A program made the translations under genes and the position numbers. The notes below the pieces were generated by a model that ran no database searches, was not told the origin of the DNA, and saw nothing but the letters and a program-made list of their open reading frames with translations. This document shows, piece after piece, positions 44,157 through 52,449 of a stretch of 64,000 nucleotides of DNA. Location: the NCBI GenBank assembly GCA_041396845.1, contig JAWKXU010000003.1:642940-706939 (forward strand). Direction: 5' to 3'. Numbering within the stretch: the first letter of the stretch is position 1; each line of letters begins with the position of its first letter. The stretch comes from JAWKXU01 sp020446465 (GTDB lineage: Bacteria; Pseudomonadota; Alphaproteobacteria; Sphingomonadales; Sphingomonadaceae).

Positions 44157-44190
44157 AACAAAAAGGGCGCAGCCACGAATGACTGCGCCC
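44157..44190 (-). terminator. Rho-independent terminator of the TonB receptor gene
   Basis: Read on the minus strand, GGGCGCAG and CTGCGCCC form a perfect 8-bp GC-rich stem with a 10-base loop, followed by TTTTTGTTT. It lies 30 bases after the receptor stop codon at 44220. Confidence 0.92.
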
Positions 44191-44219
44191 ATCTCGAACA
44201 CCTCGCTTTATGAACGAGA

Positions 44220-46823
44220 TTAGTTGAATTTAAAGGCGAAGGTCACCCCATAGGTTGCTGGCCGGCCAGCGAAGCGGGCCGAGCTGTCACTCGAGGGAAT
44301 GACGGCGGTCCAATAATATTTGTCGAAGATGTTCTTGCCCCAGACCATGACTTTCCAGGCGCCGTCAGGAGCCTCGTAACCGGCACGCGCATCAACAGTG
44401 GCATAGCCATCGATCATGTAGGGATAGGGGCCAACTCCTGGAGCGATCCGATAGCGATTGGTCGCGGTAACCGGCAGCGTGGTATCCTCACCGCCGATCG
44501 CCGCCGACTGGTTGGAACGGGCACTAACCGTGAAGCCAAAGAAGGGCGCGCCACCATTTTCCAACTCATGTCGGTAATCGACATTGACGCTGCCAGACCA
44601 TTTCGGCGTGTAGGGCAAGCGCACCCCACTCAGATCCTCGGTATTGGGCGTCAACCCGCTGGGATCGAAGTTGCCAGGGCGGGAGTCAAAATCATTGTCC
44701 ACACCACCGAAAATATCATAGCCGATGAAATCCTGGACCTTCGAATTCAGATAAGTCACGGCACCGGAAATGGTCAGGCCCCGGGTCGGCCGCACAGTGA
44801 TATCCGCTTCCGCACCCCAGATCCGGGACTTGGGCACATTGACTAGCGTGTCGAGCGTGCCGAACACGAAGTCGAACAGCTTGCCCTTAACCTGCTTGTC
44901 CCGGTAATCCATATAGAAACCGGCAGCATTAAGCTGAACTAAGCCATCAGCAAAGCCTGCCTTGAAGCCCGCTTCATAGGCAGTCACCTTTTCCTGCGTC
45001 ACTGGCAAAGCGCCGGTATAAGCCGAGGAAGCGTTGGCCGGGAAGCTGCCAGCCTTGTAGCCGCGCGAGACGTTGGCATAGAGGAGAACATCGTCGGTGG
45101 CTTTATAATCGAAGCCGAACCGCCAGGAGACGTTATCCTGCTCAAGAATAGCTTCCAGCGGGAAGCCGGGGATGCCCAAGCCAAGCACACCGCCCGTGCT
45201 GACAGGCGAGAGCACTGTGACATCCTTGTGTACGGGAATCGTGATGCTGTTGAGCGTGTAGCTCTGGCTCGGCCCGATCGGTGTGAAGGGCAATCCAGAC
45301 ATTCCGCCAAGCACGTTGAACAGCTTGTCGACGTTTCCGTTGGTGCCGGTGTACGCAAGATTGAAGACTTTATTCTTCGAATTGGTATAGCGACCCGCCG
45401 CCTTAAGGACGAGACGATCGGTCACTTCGAATTCGAGGTTTCCGAAGAAGGCGTAGTTTTCGATATCTTGCTTCAGCAACACGCCGCTATGGTTGATGTA
45501 GAGATTGTTGGCGTAGTAGTTCGTGTTCGCAAAATACCGAAGGACCTGATCCTCCATCGTTTTGCTTTTCTCGTAATTCGCACCGACGACCCAGCGAATG
45601 CGGGACGACGGGTCGTTGGCGAGACGCAGTTCTTGGTTGAAGTTCTTGATCGAGCCAAGTGCCTGCTGGATGTCAAAGCCGCCGAGCGTCATGCCGTCAC
45701 CGTCGACCGTCAGATCTTGGGTGAACTCGGCGTAGGATGTCAGCGAGGTCAGAGTCAGGGCACCTAGTTCGATATCGCCGCGCAACGCCAGTTGCCAGAA
45801 ATCACGATCGCCACGAGGTTCGAACGAAGTCCGGCTCGCCAGGGCCGGGTCACTCGCGCCAAAGCCATTGGCCGGTGATGTGTTGGGATCGAGCTCCAAT
45901 GTGCCCCAATCGGCAGCACGAGCCTTGAAGGGAGAGAAAGGATAGCAGAGTTGAGCCGATTCCCGAGCACAGCCGGGAGGCGAATATCCATTACGCACTG
46001 GATCGATCATAGGCGTAGCGAAATTTGATTTGTCACCGCCCTGACCTTGCTGTTCGTGCACTGCAATGAGTTGCTGCGCCTGTGGATCGGATTTATCCTT
46101 CCAGCCATTAGCGGTGAAGCGAAGGTTGACCGTTTCGCTCGGCTCAAAATCGAGAGTGAAACGGCCGGCAATATAAGATTCCTTGCCGTTGGTGTCCCGC
46201 CGGGTATAGCTCTTCTGCCAGCCATCGGCGTTCTTGCCGTTGACCGCAAGGCGGAAGCCGGCCGTGTCCGAAAGCGGCCCGCTGATGAAGGCATTGCCTT
46301 CGATCGCGTTGAAGCGGCCATAGCTGATATCGCCACCTGCCTCGAGCGTTTCCGTCGGACCCGCTGCGATGTAGTTGATCGCGCCGCCGGTCGAGTTCTG
46401 ACCGAACAGGGTGCCCTGGGGACCTTTCAGGACCTCGATTCGCTCCAGGTCATAAGCCGAATGGGATGCCATCACCGGGAATGGCAGCGGGATCTGGTCG
46501 ACATAGACGCTGACCGCAGGATAGACGCCGATCGAGCTTTCATTGAAGCCAATTCCGCGCAGGGTGAAGATAGGCGTATTATTGGTCGAGGGCGTATAAA
46601 CCAGACCCGGCGCGATAGAAGCAACGTCTTCCAGAGAGGCAACGCGGCGGTTCTGCAGGGCTTCCGCCCCAATCGCCGTGACGGTCAGACCGACGTCATT
46701 GAGATTTTGCTCGCGCTTGTTAGCCGTAACAACAATTTCCCCTACATCCTGTGCGTATGAGACAGCTGGAACGGCGCAGATAACACTGGCTACGCCTGCG
46801 AGCGCATAGTCGCGAAAAGTCAT
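44220..46823 (-). CDS. TonB-dependent outer-membrane receptor
   Basis: This 867-residue receptor imports a bulky substrate across the outer membrane with TonB energy. The signal peptide MTFRDYALAGVASVICAVPA...SYA is cleaved near residue 24, followed by a TonB-box-like EIVVTANKR and a plug domain (LQNRRVASLEDVASIAPGLV, FTLRGIGF, VLKGPQGTLFGQNSTGGAIN). The beta barrel ends with the aromatic tail GVTFAFKFN. AGGGAGG precedes the ATG. It is intact, single-gene and has its own terminator. By family, sphingomonads use such receptors for complex carbon sources as well as iron chelates; the substrate here is open. Confidence 0.95.
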   Translation of the reverse strand: MTFRDYALAGVASVICAVPAVSYAQDVGEIVVTANKREQNLNDVGLTVTAIGAEALQNRRVASLEDVASIAPGLVYTPSTNNTPIFTLRGIGFNESSIGVYPAVSVYVDQIPLPFPVMASHSAYDLERIEVLKGPQGTLFGQNSTGGAINYIAAGPTETLEAGGDISYGRFNAIEGNAFISGPLSDTAGFRLAVNGKNADGWQKSYTRRDTNGKESYIAGRFTLDFEPSETVNLRFTANGWKDKSDPQAQQLIAVHEQQGQGGDKSNFATPMIDPVRNGYSPPGCARESAQLCYPFSPFKARAADWGTLELDPNTSPANGFGASDPALASRTSFEPRGDRDFWQLALRGDIELGALTLTSLTSYAEFTQDLTVDGDGMTLGGFDIQQALGSIKNFNQELRLANDPSSRIRWVVGANYEKSKTMEDQVLRYFANTNYYANNLYINHSGVLLKQDIENYAFFGNLEFEVTDRLVLKAAGRYTNSKNKVFNLAYTGTNGNVDKLFNVLGGMSGLPFTPIGPSQSYTLNSITIPVHKDVTVLSPVSTGGVLGLGIPGFPLEAILEQDNVSWRFGFDYKATDDVLLYANVSRGYKAGSFPANASSAYTGALPVTQEKVTAYEAGFKAGFADGLVQLNAAGFYMDYRDKQVKGKLFDFVFGTLDTLVNVPKSRIWGAEADITVRPTRGLTISGAVTYLNSKVQDFIGYDIFGGVDNDFDSRPGNFDPSGLTPNTEDLSGVRLPYTPKWSGSVNVDYRHELENGGAPFFGFTVSARSNQSAAIGGEDTTLPVTATNRYRIAPGVGPYPYMIDGYATVDARAGYEAPDGAWKVMVWGKNIFDKYYWTAVIPSSDSSARFAGRPATYGVTFAFKFN

Positions 46824-47150
46824 ACCTTACCTCCCTGGTGAGCACTGCCTCGCTCCTGAGGCTGCTTCCTTGTGGCAAAATGCGTATGGCCAAACTCATT
46901 CCTTGAGTCACCCCTGGAGACCAGATAAATCTAACATGATGCAAAGATGTTACACTTTTTTCTGGCAAATGCTGGTTAGGCGAACTAGGGCGAGGTGCGT
47001 GCCGATATCACAAAGAAAATGATATAACACTGAAAATCTCTTTATGGGGATATTCGATAATAATATTACACAGTTTAAATGTTAAATATTATGAATATTA
47101 ATGAGGTTTATTAAATATCATGCCAAAAATAATTGCAAATGGATCTGATT
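46824..47150. other. AT-rich upstream region of the TonB receptor
   Basis: The 327 bases hold no credible gene. The part near 46840-46950 should contain the receptor promoter on the minus strand. From about 46980 to 47140 the sequence becomes strikingly AT-rich (runs such as ATAATAATATTACACAG), unlike the rest of the window. No clear operator was recognised. Confidence 0.5.
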
Positions 47151-47151
47151 G

Positions 47152-47398
47152 GTGCTGTCAGGCTAACCACAACCAGTCTCCACTTGGCGATTTTTCGCTT
47201 GTAGAGAGACTCACATGAAACCGATTTGTTATGATCGACATCGCTTCCCGCCGGACGTCATCCGACTCGGAATCTGGCTCTATTATCGGTTCACTCTGAG
47301 CCTGCGCGATGTCGAAGATCTGCTCTCCGAGCGTGGGATCGACGTCACCTATGAAACGGGTGGTGTCAGTCCAATGCCAACTTGTCTCCACTTAGCGC
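47152..47398 (+). pseudogene. IS6-family transposase N-terminal relic with end sequences
   Basis: ATG 47215 begins DRHRFPPDVIRLGIWLYYRF, TLSLRDVEDLLSERG and IDVTYET, the N-terminus of IS6-family transposases, and breaks off at about 47358. Just upstream, and again right after the break, stand related segments (GTCAG..., then GTCTCCACTTGGCG at 47176 and GTCTCCACTTAGCG at 47382), so two IS ends are joined here. A third such end precedes the relic at 62540. Confidence 0.75.
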
Positions 47399-47449
47399 AT
47401 TTAGGCCCAGGCGCTCCGGTCCTTATGCCGCAAGATTCTGCCACTCAGC

Positions 47450-47600
47450 CATATGTGGACGGCCCCTTCCCTGCAAGGTGATTGCATGACTGTGGATTGG
47501 ATCGCTTGCTTCCATATGTCCGGCCTATTTGCGCACTCAATTGAGTGCTGGCCAAGATGGTTTCCGCGACGAAAGTTCCTATCAAGGCAACGACCTTTTT
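47450..47600. repeat. IS110-type end sequence, copy 1
   Basis: The blocks TGTGGACGGCCCCTTCCCTG, CTGCAAGG, then ATATGTCCGGCCTATTTGCGC and GCTGGCCAAGATGGTTTCCG recur in the same order at 62115-62250. It lies downstream of the broken IS110 transposase and is probably the 3' non-coding end of that element. Confidence 0.6.
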
Positions 47601-47794
47601 AGGCCATGGCCGATTGCGGGATGTCTTGCGTCGAGGATCGATCAGTCACACCATCTGCAGATTACATTGCAAGGATTACTTATCAGCTCAGCACGATAGC
47701 ATTTCGAAGCTGCTCATCGTGTCTGGCCGATCTCTTTCATGCAGGTGGTCATGCCGCTTGCAACATTGGCTTTGGTAGCGCTCGCCGCTCTGCA

Positions 47795-48778
47795 TTACTT
47801 TCCAGGCAATGCGCGCGCGATCTTGTTCGCGAGAGCAACTGCAACCAGCTTTGGAGGCTTGCGTTCAAGCAGCTGGTTGAACCATGACACTACTGCACCG
47901 TGTCCTTCTTTACCGCGGTAATGGCTTAGAACCGAAGTTGCGCCAGCTACAAGTACACTGCGCAGACCTTCATCTCCTGCTCGAGTTATCTTTCCGAGCC
48001 TCGTCTTGCCACCGGTTGAATGATCCTTCGGTGTCAATCCAGCCAAGCTGCGAAGTGTCGACTGGACCGAAACATCTCTGGTGCCGGGGTTTTGGTACTT
48101 AACGCGAAGCAGCACCAACCGGTCCGACGCCGGGAATTTCTGACAACCTACGACTGAGCTCATTTCCTTATGCCAAGCCTTCAATTTCATATCGAATGTT
48201 CAGCAATGCGAGCCTGGAGCTGCTCATATTCGGCAGCCTGCAGCGAGAACAATTCCACAATCGGGCACATCTTCGTTCGTCTGAAGGTGTTCGAGCAGTC
48301 GAGTGAATTGCGGGATCCCAGTAGGTGCAGTCAGACCAAATTCCGCCACGCATGCCCCCGGATTGCATTGACGATCTGCGTACGGTTGCGGATCATGCGC
48401 TCGCGAACACCTAACAGCATCAAAGCTGCTTGCTGTTCTTCAGTCTTCACCGGTACAAATCGCATGGTTGGCCTGCTCATCGCCTCGCACAGCGCTTCAG
48501 CATCTGCGGCATCATTCTTGCCACGCTTGACGTATGGCTTGACCAATTGGGGAGCGATCAGTTTGACCTCGTGTCCGAACGATCGAAAGTCGCGCCCAGT
48601 GGTGTGAAGCTGCGCATGCTTCGATCGCAACTTCTGCCGGTTCAAGCTTTTCGAAGAATGCGATCATCTCTTTCCGACGAAACTTGCGGCGGAGGATCGG
48701 TTCTTCAGCCTCGTTCACTCCATGAATCTGGAAAATGTGCTTCGACGTATCCATTCCAATTCTGATAACCTGTTCCAC
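47795..48778 (-). pseudogene. IS110-family transposase broken by frameshifts
   Basis: Three pieces in different frames together cover the family. The N-terminal RuvC-like domain is VIRIGMDTSKHIFQIHGVNE...VAIEACAASHHWAR (from GTG 48778). The middle part is LIAPQLVKPYVKRGKNDAAD AEALCEAMSRPTM without its normal continuation. The C-terminal domain is LAGLTPKDHSTGGKTRLGKI, TRAGDEGLRSVLVAGA and LERKPPKLVAVALANK. At least two frameshifts (near 48590 and 48330) inactivate it. Confidence 0.82.
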
Positions 48779-48841
48779 GGACGGTCTCTTTCCTGAGGTG
48801 TGCAACGACCTCATTCTGGCACAATTTGATGCCATGGGGGC

Positions 48842-49024
48842 CGTCCACCCCATCAATGCGGCTGAGCGGCGGGCCTTGTAAGTTTCCCTGTCGACGAGGT
48901 GGCGTTCCGAGTTGAAGTGGTTGTGCAGCGACGCATGGACCGAGACGAATTTCTGTAGCGACTTCATTCGCCGGAATCGCAGCATTGCCCGTTCTCGTCT
49001 TCGGAATGGGAGGTGAGAGTTTTC
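48842..49024 (-). pseudogene. IS6-family transposase C-terminal part, split off by IS1595
   Basis: ENSHLPFRRRERAMLRFRRM, KSLQKFVSVHASLHNHFNSE and RHLVDRETYKARRSAAL are the end of an IS6-family transposase. The piece starts exactly at the left boundary of the IS1595 element. Its missing N-terminal part, ending NNRAENS, lies on the other side at 50614-51119. Confidence 0.82.
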
Positions 49025-49089
49025 CGGTATTATGGCGCAAACGCCACAAGGGCTTGGCAATTGCCTCCCATGTCGGCTGCAAACGTCCG

Positions 49090-50220
49090 ATGGCACAACA
49101 TTTTCTGCTTTCGCCGCGGGCGAAGACCCTGTCTCTGGCGAATATATTCCAACTCTCGAATGCCGAAGCCGAGGCGACGTTTCGACAGGTCCGCTGGGCC
49201 GAAACCCTGGGCCGACCAGTTTGCCCCTCGTGCCAAAGTCTCAATCCCTATGATTGCCGGCGACCCAATGGAACTGCCCGGTATCGCTGCCGCGGCTGCA
49301 TGAAGGATTTCAGCATCACCTCAGGGACGTTGTTTGCATCCCGCAAGCAACCGCTCAAGGTCTACCTCGCGGCGATCGCCATCTTTTGCAACGAGCTCAA
49401 AGGCAAGTCGATGCTGGCGATGAGCCGCGATCTTTGTGTTGCGTACAAGACCGCGTTCGTCCTGTGCCACAAGATCAGGGAAGCGATGGCTTCATCCATA
49501 CGCGAACGTAAGCTCGGTGGTGAAGGCAAGATTGTCGAGATCGATGGCGCTTTCTTCGGCGGCTATGTCAAACCGTCGAACGAGAGACGCAGGAAAATCG
49601 ATCGCCGCCTACTTCGAAATCTCTCGGGCAAGCGGAGATGCGTCGTCATCATTCGCGAGCAACAGGGACACTGTGTTGCCGGCGTCTTCAGTACTGAGGG
49701 ACAAGCAAATCCGTTTGCTGCCAGTCGCATTCGCAAAGGTTCGATTATCCATGCAGATGAAGCGGCATCATGGGATCGGCTGCAAGCGGCTTTTAAAGTG
49801 AAGCGGATCAATCACAGCAAGGCCTATTCACTCGACGGCATCAGCACCAACTGGGCCGAGAGCTTCTTCTCCAGGATGCGACGCAGCGAAGCCGCCCATG
49901 TTCACATCAGCGGTCCTTACTTGCTGCGCTATGCTCAGGAAATGGTGTTCCGAGAGGACGGCCGGCGCCAATCGAATAAAGAACAGTATAACCGGGTCAT
50001 TGCCCTTGCCCTGACCAGCAAGCCCAGCGTCGATTTCTGCGGCTACTGGCAACGCTCCGCGAAGGACAGGTTCCAAGGCAAGATAACCGATCAGTATCTG
50101 GACCGGTCAAGGTCGAAGCCCGCCACCAGCTCCCACCTCGCGTCTTCTCCCTTGGTCGCGCCGACGCGCCGGATCATTCCCCGGTTCCGCATATTGCATA
50201 GGCCGCTGGAAGCCCGATAA
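49090..50220 (+). CDS. IS1595-family transposase
   Basis: The ~376-residue product has an N-terminal zinc ribbon (CPSCQSLNPYDC...YRCRGCMKDFSITSGTLFAS) and the ISXO2-like DDE domain (GEGKIVEIDGAFFGGYVKPS, SIIHADEAASWDRL, THE-like AYSLDGISTNWAESFFSRMR). The start MAQHFLLSPRAKTLSLANIF is chosen; an upstream frame to 48985 lies outside the element. The last ~40 codons overlap the convergent passenger gene and look less conserved. Confidence 0.87.
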   Translation: MAQHFLLSPRAKTLSLANIFQLSNAEAEATFRQVRWAETLGRPVCPSCQSLNPYDCRRPNGTARYRCRGCMKDFSITSGTLFASRKQPLKVYLAAIAIFCNELKGKSMLAMSRDLCVAYKTAFVLCHKIREAMASSIRERKLGGEGKIVEIDGAFFGGYVKPSNERRRKIDRRLLRNLSGKRRCVVIIREQQGHCVAGVFSTEGQANPFAASRIRKGSIIHADEAASWDRLQAAFKVKRINHSKAYSLDGISTNWAESFFSRMRRSEAAHVHISGPYLLRYAQEMVFREDGRRQSNKEQYNRVIALALTSKPSVDFCGYWQRSAKDRFQGKITDQYLDRSRSKPATSSHLASSPLVAPTRRIIPRFRILHRPLEAR

Positions 50221-50552
50221 CGGATCGACTTGTAAGTCGCCTCATCGACATTCAGGCTGCGGGTTTGACAGAAACGATCAGCCACCATCCGGCTGGTGAT
50301 CTGCGAGGCAGTTTCGCGGAAAAGATCCAGAGCCAACCTTTGGAACTCGCCCTTCGCCGCAGGATGCGGGGGAGGAAGACGCATCGGCTTGGTCCTCGCA
50401 TCCTCTGACCCAAACAGTCTGAGCGCGATGTCGAGCGCACTGATACCCATTGCCAGAGTCTTATCTTCCGCTCGTATGACTTTCAGCCGCGCTGTCAATT
50501 CACGCCGCTTCTGAAGCAGGCCTGCAACCGTGTTTGGACGTTCCATCCACAC
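50091..50552 (-). CDS. IS1595 passenger protein of unknown function (153 aa)
   Basis: The protein reads NTVAGLLQKRRELTARLKVI near its start, PHPAAKGEFQRLALDLFRET in the middle and SIRYRASSGLCNMRNRGMIR later, suggesting a coiled coil followed by a winged-helix-like module. I recognise no named family; its place inside the IS suggests a passenger or regulatory factor. It overlaps the transposase 3' end by 130 bases in antisense, which could let the two limit each other's expression. Confidence 0.6.
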   Translation of the reverse strand: MWMERPNTVAGLLQKRRELTARLKVIRAEDKTLAMGISALDIALRLFGSEDARTKPMRLPPPHPAAKGEFQRLALDLFRETASQITSRMVADRFCQTRSLNVDEATYKSIRYRASSGLCNMRNRGMIRRVGATKGEDARWELVAGFDLDRSRY

Positions 50553-50613
50553 AAGATAGCATATGCGTCTGATTTCTCACGCGAAAACTAGTGGCGTTTG
50601 CGCCATAATACCG

Positions 50614-51119
50614 GAATTCTCGGCCCGATTGTTCAGCCACCTCCCCATCTCGCGACGGTCCTGATTGCCGAGTTCCTTCATCGCAGCCGGATAGGATCTG
50701 AGGCCGTCCGTAACGAATGCCTCAGCTCTTCCATGACGCTTCAGCGCCTTCTTCAAGAAGGCCAAGGCCGCTGCTTTATCCCGCTTTTTGGTGACGTAAC
50801 TTTCCAGTACTTCGCCTTCGTGATCAACGGCGCGCCAGAGGTAAACCATCTCGCCGTTCAGCTTCACGTACATTTCATCAACATGCCATCGCCAATGGCG
50901 AAATCCGCGCATTTGGCCCACCCGCCGTCGCCGGATTTCCGCTGCGAACATCGGCCCGAACCAGTTCCACCAGAATCTCACCGTTTCATGACAAATGTCA
51001 ATCCCGCGTTCGGAAAGCAGATCTTCAACGTTACGCAACGACAGCGGGTAACGAATGTACAGCATTACCGCCGCACGGATCACTTCCGGCGACGAGTTGA
51101 AACACCGGAACGGATAGCT
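50614..51119 (-). pseudogene. IS6-family transposase N-terminal and central part, split off by IS1595
   Basis: CFNSSPEVIRAAVMLYIRYP, LSLRNVEDLLSERGIDICHE, WRWHVDEMYVKLNGEMVYLW and YPAAMKELGN form the DDE core, ending at NNRAENS where IS1595 begins. The rest continues at 49024. The first residues are also abnormal: the ATG is lost at the junction with the fragment at 51127. Confidence 0.82.
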
Positions 51120-51126
51120 TTGTCCA

Positions 51127-51358
51127 TGAATCTTTCAGCGCCTGCTCGAAAAAGTGCCGGGCAGCAGCCTCATCGTGCTCTTCCGTAGCGTAGAAGTCGA
51201 GGAGCTCGCCGGCCTCATCCACTGCCTTCCAGAGATAGCACGGCTTACCCTTGATCTTCACCTGCTCAACTTCGAGCTGCCAGACTGGGGTGGATGCTTT
51301 GCCCATACCCCCGTCTAGCGGTCTACCACCAGGTCCGCAATTTTAGTCTGACAAGGCC
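51127..51358 (-). pseudogene. Second IS6-family transposase fragment with terminal repeat
   Basis: VKIKGKPCYLWKAVDEAGEL, LDFYATEEHDEAAARHFFEQ and ALKDS are the central DDE region of another IS6-type transposase, joined directly to the start of the neighbouring copy. The end motif TTAGTCTGACAAGGCC at 51343-51358 matches that at 41002. Homologous recombination or nested insertion between IS6 copies explains the join. Confidence 0.72.
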
Positions 51359-51604
51359 GCAAATTTGCCAGAGGTAAATGGAAGTGCCCAACTTCTGGAA
51401 CCAGGCAATGCGGCACCTGAGCAGCAAAACGGCATCCCTCGCCAGCACTTCCACCTGTTATCAAGGAGTGCGAATGGCGCTTCAACTACCGCCCTATCGG
51501 GCGTATGCAGGCAACCCTCATGGGCTGGTGGTTCAAGTAACCCTATCTATGTCAGCCCCCATTCTTTTCATGACCAATTATGCTGGATTAGACACGATTT
51601 TCGC

Positions 51605-52324
51605 ATGATTACGATTCACAACATACACAACTTCTTCGACGACCTGCCGGCCACAATCCGAGCCGACTTCGAGAGCGTGAGCCAGTATCGGCAGTTCAAA
51701 GCCTCGACTGTCCTTGTCAGGACTGGCGACGTCCGTGAATCGCTAAGCCAATTGGTAGAGGGTGAAGTCAAATATTGTTCCTATGACAGTCGCGGCCGCG
51801 AAACCATCACCGCCATGATGAAGAAAGGGGATTGGATTGGCCTGTCAGAGCTACTGATCGGCATCCCCGCGATGACTGACGCTATCGCGACCAGCCCCGT
51901 CCGGCTTCGCACCATTCGACACCGCGACTTCGAGAGACTGCTCAACCGCCACCCCGTGGTGGCCCGAAATTTGCTCAGGCTTTTTGGGCTGCGTTTCGCG
52001 ATCGTCTATCGACTGGCTCAAGATCGCTATGAGCTGACGTTGCGTGAACGATTACTCAAGACGCTTTACTTTCTGTCTTTCGGTGCCTCAGACGGTGCCT
52101 CGGGCGCTGATGCCCCCAAAGAGGGCAGCATAATCCACATGTCGCAGGACGAATTAGCCAAGATGCTCGGGGCCTCGCGCCAAACACTTAATCGCCTGTT
52201 GCGATCACTGGAAGATGAAGGACTTCTGCATCTTGGCTACCGGACCGTTCGGGTTGCCCCCCTTACCCAGCTTGAGGACCACTACCGTTACCTCTTCCGT
52301 AGCGATGATACTGGGGTATTATAA
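51605..52324 (+). CDS. Crp/Fnr family transcriptional regulator
   Basis: This 239-residue protein has an N-terminal cyclic-nucleotide-type beta barrel (ATIRADFESVSQYRQFKAST, VEGEVKYCSYDSRGRETITA, MMKKGDWIGLSELL), a dimer helix and a C-terminal winged HTH (MSQDELAKMLGASRQTLNRL, LRSLEDEGLLHLGYRTVRV). No Fnr cysteine cluster is seen, so an iron-sulfur oxygen sensor is unlikely. It precedes the A-B-C cassettes by 126 bases on the same strand and is the obvious candidate regulator. Start ATG 51605 is chosen by domain limits. Confidence 0.9.
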   Translation: MITIHNIHNFFDDLPATIRADFESVSQYRQFKASTVLVRTGDVRESLSQLVEGEVKYCSYDSRGRETITAMMKKGDWIGLSELLIGIPAMTDAIATSPVRLRTIRHRDFERLLNRHPVVARNLLRLFGLRFAIVYRLAQDRYELTLRERLLKTLYFLSFGASDGASGADAPKEGSIIHMSQDELAKMLGASRQTLNRLLRSLEDEGLLHLGYRTVRVAPLTQLEDHYRYLFRSDDTGVL

Positions 52325-52449
52325 ATAGCGCTCAGCAATTGTCGCACAGACGACAATTTTTTCAGATACACCGCGTTATGACACTCTGCAAACCGCACCG
52401 AAGAATCCCAAAATGGAATGCGGGTGCGCGCAAAGAGGATGTCCAGACA

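Larger units (their letters stand above)
49025..50613 (+). mobile_element. IS1595-family insertion sequence
   Basis: Perfect 23-bp inverted ends (CGGTATTATGGCGCAAACGC... and complement) bound 1589 bp. The flanks GAGTTTTC (49017-49024) and GAATTCTC (50614-50621) are an 8-bp target duplication with two differences, the size expected for IS1595. It carries a transposase and a convergent passenger gene and splits an IS6-family transposase gene. Confidence 0.85.

Noticed and set aside
47482..47794. Additional genes between the IS6 relic and the IS110 relic
   Set aside because: Short frames overlap the IS110 end repeat, and none shows a protein-like pattern.
41002..51358. 41-51 kb as one IS6-bounded composite transposon
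   Set aside because: The two shared end motifs (41002 and 51343) face the same way, and each terminates its own fragment to the left, so they do not bracket the segment as a compound transposon would require.
51365..51604. N-terminal extension of the Crp/Fnr gene to 51365
   Set aside because: The frame is open but the extra 80 codons lack family similarity and lie in the IS6-border region. The sensor domain begins at ATG 51605.
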